Part shown: positions 48,077 through 58,172 of the stretch, in pieces
Position numbering within the stretch: position 1 is the first letter of the stretch
How the letters are laid out: each line of letters starts with the position of its first letter
From: Cokeromyces recurvatus
Lineage: Eukaryota > Mucoromycota > Mucoromycetes > Mucorales > Mucoraceae
Length of the DNA: 64,000 nucleotides
NCBI RefSeq assembly: GCF_025118155.1
Contig: NW_026251402.1
Location: 62,001 to 126,000, forward strand
Direction: 5' to 3'
Made by a program: the position numbers and the translations under genes
Notes under the pieces: model-generated
What the model was told of the DNA's origin: nothing
Seen by the model: only the letters and a program-made list of their open reading frames with translations
Database searches by the model: none

Positions 48077-49393
48077 ATGGACCAATTTATACATGAAGAT
48101 GGTAAAGGAAACCTTCGCAATGAAGAAGGCGAACCAGTTGCAGTTCTTGAGATGGAAGTTGATGAATTAGAATATCCTCTTGAGGATGTTACTAATTACA
48201 ACACGTACTTGGACTTGAAGCCACCTGAAAAACCTGCCAAGATTGAACAAGTGGTTACGAAGGACGAAGAAAAAAAAGATAACAATGAAAATAAAAGAAC
48301 ATATCGAACTTATAAGCCTGAAGTCAAAAACTACTTTTTTTACCTTATTTATGAGAAAGGGATGAGTGTACGTGCCGCTGCTGAGGAAATAAAAGTGCCT
48401 CAAAGTACGGCACAAACTTGGAAAAAGAAAGCAGAGCTTGCTGGGGATGAAGAAATGAGTCTGAGACAAACTGGAAGTGGTAGAAAAGCTGGTAGACCTC
48501 CTATTCTTACAGAGAAACATAAACAGTTTCTGATCAATTTCATTGACGAAAAGTCATCTTCTACATTGGAAGAAATGATAGAAGGTCTCACTAGTCAATT
48601 CCCCGGTATTGAAATAAAAAAATCAGCAGTTCATAACTTTGTAACCAAGAAATGCAATATCACCCTTAAACGAGCTCATTTCCACTCAATAGAAAGAAAT
48701 AGTCCTGAAAAAATTGAGGAGCGGTGCCACTGGGTGAAAAAGATACTTGAAACTGATATGGATTATTTCAGCAATTGCGTTTTCATAGATGAAGCTGCGT
48801 TTCATATTAACATGAAGAGATCAGTAGCTTGGTCTAGAAAAGGAAAAAGGGCTGTAGTTGTTGTACCTAAAACTAGGGCAAAAACAACAACTATACTAGG
48901 AGCCATATGTGCACATGGCGTAATTAATATTAGAGTAAGACGACCAAAAATTCAGGCTCCAAATAAAAAAAGAAAAGCAGAGGGAAGTAAACCTGTTCCT
49001 AAACAAGCAACGAAAGGGGGCACAGTTACTGGTCATTATTTTAACTTCATTGCTAGCTGTTTGGATGTCATGGATTTACATCCAAAATTTAAGGACTATT
49101 ATCTGGTAATGGATAACGCCCCCATTCATAAACACGAAGATATACAGAAGTATATTGAAGGTCGTGGATATCGTTGCATATATCTTCCTTCTTACTCACC
49201 TGAATTGAACCCTATTGAACAATTTTGGTCAGTAGTCAAAAGTAAACTTAAGCGAGAAAGGTTATTGGAGGAAGAGACAATGACATCAAGAATCCGAGAT
49301 TCATGCAACAATATTTTGCTCAGTGACCTTCAAGGTTTCTGCCGCTACTCTGTTGATAAGTTTAATGATTGCTTGAATCGAAAGCCAGTTTAA
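48077..49393 (+). CDS. Tc1/mariner-like transposase, DD34E
   Basis: An intact, intronless 438-residue frame. The transposase cuts and pastes its element through a DDE catalytic triad. Seen: helix-turn-helix region at about 85-125 (VRAAAEEIKVPQSTAQTWKK), the GRKAGRPP motif that resembles an AT-hook, a second HTH-like segment to about 195, then the catalytic domain. First Asp is D238 in VFIDEAAFHIN, second is D346 in LVMDNAPIHKH, and Glu is E381 in YSPELNPIEQFW, giving 34 residues between the last two. Odd: an acidic N-terminal extension of about 75 residues and a Lys-rich insert (about 300-325) between the first two Asp make it longer than the usual 340. All catalytic residues are present. Confidence 0.96.
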   Translation: MDQFIHEDGKGNLRNEEGEPVAVLEMEVDELEYPLEDVTNYNTYLDLKPPEKPAKIEQVVTKDEEKKDNNENKRTYRTYKPEVKNYFFYLIYEKGMSVRAAAEEIKVPQSTAQTWKKKAELAGDEEMSLRQTGSGRKAGRPPILTEKHKQFLINFIDEKSSSTLEEMIEGLTSQFPGIEIKKSAVHNFVTKKCNITLKRAHFHSIERNSPEKIEERCHWVKKILETDMDYFSNCVFIDEAAFHINMKRSVAWSRKGKRAVVVVPKTRAKTTTILGAICAHGVINIRVRRPKIQAPNKKRKAEGSKPVPKQATKGGTVTGHYFNFIASCLDVMDLHPKFKDYYLVMDNAPIHKHEDIQKYIEGRGYRCIYLPSYSPELNPIEQFWSVVKSKLKRERLLEEETMTSRIRDSCNNILLSDLQGFCRYSVDKFNDCLNRKPV

Positions 49394-49462
49394 TATTTCG
49401 CTTATTTCGTTCATTAAAAACGAATGAATTTTAAAATCTTTTTGTGAACTATTTTTTAATTT

Positions 49463-49515
49463 TTTTGTGAACGAAATTTTTATTTTTTATGAACGAATAA
49501 TTTCCGGAAATAGTG
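49463..49515 (-). repeat. right terminal inverted repeat
   Basis: 53 bp, the complement of the left repeat, ending at the TA target site at 49516-49517. Confidence 0.93.
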
Positions 49516-49517
49516 TA

Positions 49518-49874
49518 CATATCTTCTAGGTAATTATATTCTCTACAGAATAACTTATTTTTAAGCATGTGTTTCTATGCTTAACTAAAACTTCAAGGCA
49601 CTTGTTACGTCGTAAACTTATAACAATAATAAAACAACCTAATAATAGAAAGAAGACATGGAACCTTTGTATTTATAATTAGAACGTGTAACACTTGGTA
49701 TTGTTTACATGAATAAGCATATAAAACAGTACAGAGTTTGATATTTTATTTTATTTTATTCAAGTAGGAATTATCTAAAGGAGAGCTCTAGAACATTAGA
49801 AGTCTAGAGAGCCGCTTTACATAAGAAATAGACCAAAACTTACCATAATACGTATATATGAAGCATTTATTAAG

Positions 49875-49909
<35 letters not shown>

Positions 49910-52106
49910 AGTAATCACTTTAGAACATTCAAAGCACAAGTCATCACTTAATCATGCCAAAAAAAACACCTTGTTGTAACCTATTCAGTTAAGACAACAT
50001 TATTCAAAGTAAACTGTAAAATGATGTGTATCATTTAACGATTAAATAAAATAAGATAGAGAAGAAGTTTGTCCTAATAGGTCCCTAGTCAAGGGTGCTC
50101 TTTTGCTTAACAGCTATTTTAACGATGACTCCGATAAATTACTTTTAAAAAAGATAGTTTTCTGCCTGTACAATTACTATAGAAGCATCAGCTTTCTATT
50201 AGCAATATAATGAAATATACTTAAATTTAGTCTCAAGTTTTGGATAGAAACTATAAACGATACATCTTAAAAAAAAAAGAAAGTAATCTATACTTATAGC
50301 AAGAAGTATCTAGTGATCATTTATTGCATAACGAGTGAATAATATTTTATTTTATTTTTAAGCAAAAGCTTCCGTTCTTCATCAAATATACGTGATATCA
50401 TTAGCTAGGACTAATATGTACTTTGATAATATTATCCAAAGGAGATTGTGTAATAGTCAATCTAGCCTTACATTTGACAATAAAAAGAGAAACAAAAAAA
50501 TAAAAATAATAAATATTGTCTGGAAAGGCTTATTAATCATACTCAAGTCAGCAGTTACTAGAGTATTCAGCAAGCTTAAAAAAGACGACTACATATATTG
50601 ATGTAGCCATTAATGAAATACTGCTCAAAAGAAATGGGACTAATTACGAAATAATGACTTTGTAGCAAAGGTAGAAGTTTTACAAGAAAGGCTTTTTTTT
50701 TCTATTATATCTATTAAAATAACATTACTGTCATTCTGTACTGTTTTATGAGAACTAGTGATAAACATCTTTAATCTTCGTTTTAAATAGTTCTTGGCTG
50801 CAATTTGCATAATCAATTGAAAACGATTATTACGTTTGTTTATCTGTCCTATGTATTCCTTCAGTGAGAAAACATATGAACCTATTTTAAGCAATAATCG
50901 GTAGATCAAAGAAACAGAAACCAAAAATTAATCTTTAATATCTTATTTTATGCTCAATTCAAATCAGTTTATAGGGATAAGTGTAAATTCTTCAAAGAAA
51001 AGAACTTCTTGAAAAGATGAACATATTAAAAATGCTTAAATGTAACTTCAATGAAAATCATAGCAACTATTCATCAAAATAGATATGTCGTTAAATTTTT
51101 TACAATATAACTCTAGCACTAAGCCTTTTAGTTGTTGTTGCGCTATTATTATCAGACTAATATGAATTCTACTTTGTTAATTCTATATATTATTGCATAA
51201 AGGAATACGTTATATAGATCATAATGAAAGCCTTTGATACCTGTCATTGAACTGTAGCTTCTTTTTTTTTCTTTATTTGTAGTTTGTAGAATTTACTCAG
51301 CGATAAAAACTGCTTTGCTATACTCAACTGCATTAAAAAAAAAAAAAAAAGCTTAATCTTAAAATAATTATGAAATAGTGCTATATTAATAACTTGAATA
51401 ATTAGTATCCATATTTTAGTTCTTTACTTTTACGCAAGCTATCTAATTTATTGCTGTTAAACATGAATGATACGTCTATGTGTAATTCGATATAATACTA
51501 AATTCATGAATACGATTCTCTACATCATATAACGTTATAAATAAAATATTATGCACATTATTACAGCATTTATATATAATATGTACAAAAGAGAAAGATT
51601 TAATAAATCTGTTAATTAGGATATGGGTCTTTGCATTTCATAAAAAAAAAAAAAAATTTAATATGTTTTAGAGGCATCGTTTATATTTTTTTCATAAATA
51701 GAGTATCTATGTATCAAAGGGTTTCATTTATTACTTCTTGATTAAATCTGGTAACATTAAATGCTTATTTAAGGGATAAACTATACATGTATTTAAATAT
51801 ATAAATATATATATATGTATATATAGAGAATAAAAAGGGATTAAAGATATACAAAAAAAATACATTTATAATAGTAATAGTAATAGTAATAAAAAGATGG
51901 CCAATTGCATATAATATACCAATGGTAAAAAGAAAAAAAAGCCATTCTAGTAAATACTCTATATTAATTATATAAACAAATAAAACACACACACACACAC
52001 ACACAGAACAAAACAAAACAAAAAAAAACGAATGTGTAATTGATATGTAAAGGATCTACAGAATTTAAAGGTAAAAGGGGTATATATTATAAATGTATTA
52101 TATCAT
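49518..52106. other. 2.6-kb gene-free AT-rich region
   Basis: No gene is recognised. It contains a TA repeat (49878-49907), an A run (51333-51350), an A run (51642-51655) and a CA repeat (51987-52004). Open frames at 50392-50601 (plus) and 50640-50924 (minus) have ordinary AT-rich composition and no motif. The right end is the 3' flank of the cyclin gene. Confidence 0.5.
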
Positions 52107-52976
52107 CTAAACCCTAGGAATGAAACTTGAATAGTTTACATTCATGGCAGATGCAGCAGCAGCAGTCGCCACTGTAGCTGCAGCAGGATGATTTAAAGAA
52201 GAAGACCGACTAAATATAGGATTCCACATGGCCATTGTTTGTTGCTGCTGATATTTATTAGTAAGAGGAAGTATCGGCCTTTTTTTTATTGAAATAGTTA
52301 TATTATTCTCTATTGAAAAATGATCAGCGGAACGTTTATTATTATTATTATTAGTTTGTCTCATCATTCTAGTAGTGCATATCGGCGTATTTGGAGATGT
52401 TACTGAATCTAAAATTGGCGATTGCAGTTGCAGCGATTGTAGTGAAGTTATTACGAATTGAGCCATCCACTGTTGACATTGTATTGCCCATGAAGCAAAC
52501 TGATTGTGGTGAACACAAATTTTATACTGTAAAGCAGTTAAAAATTCTATTTCCATAATATTTAATTCTTTTAAAGATATACCAGATACTTCAGACCAAG
52601 TCTATTAATAATATATTAAGATAAGAAATATGAACTCATTATTCTATCTTTATACCTTATTTGTAAATGTATTATCATCTAAATACTTATTTGATAAAAT
52701 AAGTGCTGTTGTAAATAGTCTCACTTCAGACCCCATAGATGCTTGTATAGAAGGATAAGTATATCGTAATCGATATATGTAGAATAAAGCGACGAGAATA
52801 CATGAGTTAGAAATTTGAGTAGTTTTAAATATATTTTGACAGTAGAATCGAAATGCATTTGAATAACTAGTTGATAATTGCACTGTATTACCCGACCATA
52901 TTTTTGGTACCATTTGTATTACAAGTTCTGACATTTGAGGGATAATTTTAGAAAGAAATAGAGTGGGATAAGCCAT
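52107..52976 (-). CDS. Pho80/Pcl-type cyclin
   Basis: Exons 52976-52656 and 52601-52107 fit in phase 0 and give 271 residues. Such cyclins partner Pho85-like kinases in nutrient, cell-cycle and polarity control. Seen: a cyclin fold of about 100 residues with SCILVALFYIYRLRYTYPSI, GSEVRLFTTALILSNKYLDD, and NTFTNKTWSEVSGISLKELN formed across the junction. EIEFLTALQYKICVHHNQFA then completes the box. The C-terminal 110 residues are disordered and hold likely kinase sites (SVTSPNTP) and a basic segment (KRPILP, NNKRSAD). Which kinase it binds is not decidable here. Confidence 0.9.
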
Positions 52977-53413
52977 TGTAGATAGATAAATATGTATATA
53001 AATATGTATATTAATATATATATGTATATAAATAAATGTATATATATAAGCAGAAGAAGAAAAAGATAAGGAATATTGAAAAAAAAATATATATTTTTTT
53101 TATATAATTTAGTCACTATGTATTTATACATAAATCTATAATATCGTACAAAAAAATGCGTGAATGCATATTAAAATTACTTTTTTTTTCTAATAAAAAT
53201 AATATGTTGTTATATTTATAATTTTTGTTGTGTAAAATAGTTCCGAAAATTTTATTATATGTGCGTTGACTTTCTTAATCCTCCTATTCTACCCCTCATC
53301 ATTACTATAAAAATAAAGGATAATTTCCCCTTTTCATTCCCATGAGTTGGAAGTATTTTGACGGATGTTTTTTATTTTTATTTTCTGGTAGCGTATCATG
53401 ATTAGCTTTAGTT

Positions 53414-53459
53414 AGCGCATTCTAAAATTTTTCTTTTTTTTTTTTTTTTTTTTTTTTTT
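53414..53459 (+). repeat. left arm of an inverted repeat with poly(T)
   Basis: AGCGCATTCTAAA followed by ATTTTTC and 27 T. The 13-mer recurs as its complement at 54304-54316. Confidence 0.7.
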
Positions 53460-54276
53460 CATTTATATAATCTAATACTATCGTTTAACAAAAGATGAGT
53501 ATCTTCATCAATCTTTTATCAAGTGCTATTATCGTCTCTATTAACTAAGGTATAATTGCATAAAATACTTGCTGCCTTGCTTGCTATATTTTTCTGCTTT
53601 TTTTTTTTAGTTATATATAAATAAAACTTGTAGTGTTAGCTGATAATGCCCAAATTTATTCTTTAACATGATGCATTTCTCAAAACACATTTAGATTTTA
53701 TGTTCGTTTATATAACTATATCTTGTATTCTTATAAATAATGCTGATGCATTTAATCACATAATTTTAAATAAACTTGATTGTACGATACTCTCTGATTA
53801 CATATACTTTTTTTTTCATTTTACTTGATCCAGATGCGTGATTATTCCTATCTGTACTTACATTATGAAGAAGAAATATTAAAAAGTAAAGCTATTCTGT
53901 AATATATCAAAATTCATATCTTTTCATCCTATTGAATAATGGACAAGTTATAGATAACTGATACTATACATCTAGTTGCATATCAGATGGTTCATATCTC
54001 TCATTGCATTAGAGTATATATGTATATCCTCATTAGTACAGTTACAGAAAGAGATTTTATTAAAATAATATTCAAACATATCTATGACATGTTGCAAACT
54101 AAAATTATACATGCTATATAGACATAATGACATATACTCTTATTCATGAGAAATAGAAGGGAACATAATTATGTTTTATGGAGCTGACTTGATCCGTTTA
54201 AGACAGTGTAATTCCCAACATATGCTTATTTATCTATACTCTAGTTTATAGTATATCCTGATACATGATGTACAGT

Positions 54277-54316
54277 AAAAAAAAAAAAAAAAAAAAAAAA
54301 AAATTTAGAATGCGCT
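54277..54316 (-). repeat. right arm of the inverted repeat with poly(A)
   Basis: About 27 A (54277-54303) followed by TTTAGAATGCGCT, the complement of the left arm. The enclosed segment is 903 bp and noncoding. A clear target-site duplication is not visible. Confidence 0.7.
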
Positions 54317-54320
54317 GCTA

Positions 54321-54360
<40 letters not shown>

Positions 54361-54408
54361 TATCCGCTAGATTGATTTGACGGTTTTTCTCATTTTGACA
54401 AAGTAAAA

Positions 54409-56066
54409 ATGTGGAATTCTATTCCAAATGTCGAATCTGAAATTGTCAAAGCTACCTTAAAAAATATAAAGAACTAACAAAGCAAGGGAAACCTCTTGTA
54501 CATGAGGAAAAAGCAGAATGGACAGTTTTAGCGTCAATTGTTATGATTCGTTGTTGTAATACTTTTTTTAATAGCAAAAAAAAAAAAAAAAAGCATATAA
54601 ATTAATATATTTTGAATATAGCAAATAAAGATGACTATTCAATTCAAGTAATATCTTTAGGGTAAACAAAAAAAAAGGAGAGAAATGAAAGGAAAAAAAA
54701 ATAACTTAATATATGCAGGACGGGCCTAAAATGTTTGCCATTCAGTAAACTTTGTAAGACAGGAGATATACTAAATGATAGTCATGCAGAGATTATTGCT
54801 CGTAGAGGATTTATAAAGTATGGATACAAATAAACAAAGCAGAATTTTTTTTTAGTTTTAATACGTGCACGTTTAGATATTTGCTTGATCAAATCAAACA
54901 ACAACAAAATGGCTCAGGACCTTTTATTTTAAAAAATAATACTTTAGTTCAACACTCTGATTATTCCTTTCACATGTACATTAGTCAATCACCATGTAAA
55001 TTCTATCATTTTATTTAATATACTTTATATTAATATATACTTATCTAGGTGGAGATGCTTCAATGAATGCTTTAGCTAGTTTACAAACGACAGAATCCTT
55101 TGAATTATTTGAAGCTGGAAAAAAGCGAAAGAGAACGACAGTAGAAGACTATCCCTTCTTAATAGAGAATATTTATAAAAATAAGAAGAGATTGAAAACA
55201 TCTGAAATAAATGAAAAGGAGCAATTTCAAAGAGGCAGATTTGGCTTTAATCAACTTGGGATCTTACGAACAAAGCCAGGTGAGCATGGAATTCACGTCT
55301 AAATATTTAACTACTATTTATTTATTTATTTATTTATTTTTATTAAGGTCGACTTGATTCTGAACCTACTCTTTGTATGTCTTGTAGGTATGTGTTGGCG
55401 ATTTTCACTTTAATTTTTTCTTTTTTCTTACATTTTTTATAGTGACAAGTTGGCAAGATGGAATGTTTTAGGTTTACAATCTGCACTACTTTCAAAGTTC
55501 TATGATCCTATTTATTTAAGCTCGATCATTGTTGGTGATATGTTTGATAAAGACGCTTTAGAAAGAGCATTATTCAAAAGAATTAAAGATATTAAAGGTA
55601 CAAAAAAAGAACAATTATATTATAGATTATTTGTTTAACTTCTTTTTATGAATAAGGTTTGCCTGTACCTTATAGATTAAATAAGCCGGCTATTTTCTCA
55701 ACTGAAATTCAATATGAAGCATCAAAATTGAATTTGGAATCCACTGGAAAATATAAAGCAGTGATCCCTTGTGGGACTGCTATATCTTGGGTAATTGGAA
55801 TGCCAAAATCTGAAGTATTCGTGAATGGTAGTAAACAAGGTGCCCCAAAGAATAAGCCTTTAAATTCCAAAACAAGACCTTCTATCTGCAAAAGAGGCTT
55901 ATACCAAAAGTTAAGTGAGATTGAAAATGATATACCAAATATAAGTTATTTAAATTGGAAAATGAATCATTCAGGAGAATATCAAAAAGCAAAATATTGT
56001 CTTTTAGATCAAGTCTTTGACACTTGGGTACAAAAACCTTCAGAGTATGATGATTTTACAATATAA
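54409..56066 (+). CDS. TAD1: tRNA-specific adenosine deaminase Tad1/ADAT1, with a frameshift
   Basis: Exons are about 54409-54555, 54622-54661, 54719-54817, 54877-54995, 55049-55279, 55348-55387, 55443-55597 and 55657-56066. Tad1 converts A37 to inosine next to the anticodon of tRNA-Ala. Seen: KQGKP...[21 protein letters not shown] across a junction; the zinc and proton-shuttle motif [12 protein letters not shown]; zinc Cys in SPCGDASM; zinc Cys in [20 protein letters not shown]; and [12 protein letters not shown]. Odd: the start frame ([19 protein letters not shown]) and the frame of the rest of exon 1 differ by one base at a six-A run (54459-54464); seven A would restore the reading. All later exons keep frame. 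The first 5' splice site is uncertain (54555 or a few bases earlier). Confidence 0.85.
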
Positions 56067-56445
56067 AAGCATTATTGAAATGTGTCATTATATTTCTTAT
56101 TAGTTAACGTTTCTCTACTGCTAAAGATAACGTTATTTTCTCCTTTTCACCCCCCCTTTTTTTTACCGCCTTTTTTTTTCTCCTTTTTATTATTATTATT
56201 ATTTGTTTATATGTGTATACATACATATATACTGCTTATATACATTAATTGGCTCTCTCTCCCCCTTTTTTTTTGTTTATATGTTTATCTTATTTTATTT
56301 CTTGCTTTTCCTTTTCCTTTTTTTTTTCTTTTTATCTTTTTCTTCTTTTTTTTTATAATAAATAAAAATTAAAAGGGTTAAAGAATAATCAATAAATTCA
56401 TTCCGTTCGTTATTCATATTTTGTATCAAAGATATTTAAAATAAA
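56067..56445. other. pyrimidine-rich tandem spacer
   Basis: 379 bp between TAD1 and the Ssd1-like gene. It is dominated by T and C runs on the plus strand (56149-56185, 56253-56274, 56305-56354), a common look of promoters in this window. Confidence 0.5.
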
Positions 56446-58141
56446 ATGAATCATAATTTGGAATTTGAAGGACAAACTGCTCCTGAATCTACGCGTGGAC
56501 TGTTTGAGTCAGAGGTAAATTTTTAAATCTTTTTTTTTCTTTTGCATAAAAAAACACCAAGTAATAATTTTAGAATTATTACAAGAAAAGAGACATTGAA
56601 TGGTTAGATAAACGAAAAACTATTGAGTTAAATCCGCGTGGTAATAAATGGCTTAATAAAACAGTAATACAACAACAAGGTCGTAATAGTGGGCTACAGA
56701 TAGTAAATGAAGGAAATAAGAATAATCAGAAAAAGAGTAATCTAGAAGACGATTATTCACAAATAAAACAACAACGAGGTTCATCTTCCTCTTTATCGTT
56801 CTCAAGAAGACAAACTACTTCAGTAGCACATTTCAATAATTTTCCTTTTTTATCAAAACCATGTGAGGATATAGAAGAAGAGGATTCAAATCATTTGTCT
56901 CGGGCTGATGTACTGGCAGAGACAGAAGCAAAATTAAATGGACAAAGTAATCATACTTCTCGTTTTAATAACAGCACTTCTAGTACATACTTTTTCCACA
57001 CGACAAGAGATAAGCAAAGTAGGCGTCTATCTGAACCAAACACACCTATTAAACAGTATTATAATAACTACTCTCAACATTCTGATTCTGTTAGGGATTT
57101 TAATAATACTAATCATCGACCTTTATTCAATAATTTGACTAACAAAAAAATGTCCTTTCAATACACATCATCAAATTCTTTCCAACAAGAAGAATATATC
57201 ACAAGACGTTTATCTAGATCAGAATTTAACAAACGAAGTAGTCGTGATTGGAGATCAAGCTGTCAACCTACAATCATCGTCTCACCTTCTTCATCAAGAC
57301 CTCATTCAATGGTGAGTATGATGAATAAGCATAGACTATCAACAGGCTCTATAGGCGTCTCTGACAATGGAAATCAACGTAAACCCTTATTTGTATCCCA
57401 TCTTCCATTTTCTTCCGCTTTGCCATATTTAAAATCAAATCAGCTGGTAAGTGGTTTACTTCGTGTAAATAAAAGAAATCGGTCAGATGCCTACGTCTTT
57501 TGTGAAGAAATCAACTCTGATATTTATATTTGTGGTTCAAGAGATCGTAATCGTGCACTAGATGGAGATTTAGTAGCAGTTAAATTGATCGATACAGAGC
57601 AAGTCATGATGGAAAAACATGAAAAAGAAGAGGCAAAAGTAGCAAGAAACAATGGAAATCCTATCATAAGAACCCCTGATGAAGAAGATGAGAAGGAAAT
57701 CATATTTGGTGGTGAGGAAGATGTGGACTTGGTTACACCAAGGTTTTGTGGTGTCATCGTTGCTATCTTGGAACGCACACAAAACCAAGTATTTTCTGGG
57801 TAAATTATCTTATTTTATTTTGTTTATATTGTTTTTTTTTTAATGTATGTGTGTGTATGCATGTGTTTTTCTTTTCAAATATAAAGAACATTAGGGTTGA
57901 CTCGTCCAAGTAATAAACGGATAAAAGGTGTAAACGATGACTCGCAACAACAGCATCGTGATAGTTCTGTACCACGTATCATTTGGTTTAAGCCAACCGA
58001 TAAAAGAGTACCTTTGATAGCTATTCCCGTAGAACAAGCGCCTCCTGGTTTTATTGAGAACAGTGAATTATTTGAAAATAAACTCTTTTTAGTAAGTAAA
58101 TTAGTTGAAAAAAACAACAACAACAACAACAACAATAGTAT

Positions 58142-58172
<31 letters not shown>

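Larger units (their letters stand above)
47887..49515. mobile_element. complete Tc1/mariner-like DNA transposon, 1629 bp
   Basis: An element bounded by inverted repeats that both begin CACTATTTCCGGAAATTATT and flanked by TA on each side (47885-47886 and 49516-49517), the TA target-site duplication of the Tc1/mariner superfamily. Outer repeats of 54 and 53 bp differ by a single A. It carries one intact transposase gene. The intact frame and near-identical ends imply a recent insertion. The ends are not equal: the repeated GTTCACAAAA occurs three times on the left (47931, 47976, 47999) but twice on the right. Confidence 0.96.
52977..54408. other. 1.4-kb region with inverted repeat and long T/A runs
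   Basis: Contains the cyclin promoter (left) and the TAD1 promoter (right). No gene is recognised. It holds the 13-bp inverted repeat with poly(T)/poly(A) arms described separately and a further A run (54322-54352). Confidence 0.5.

Noticed and set aside
48167..48591. Minus-strand frames inside the transposase gene
   Set aside because: Antisense shadows of a clearly coding plus-strand frame.
56082..56372. Phe/Leu-rich plus-strand frame after TAD1
   Set aside because: Translation of pyrimidine-rich promoter DNA, no start context and no motif.
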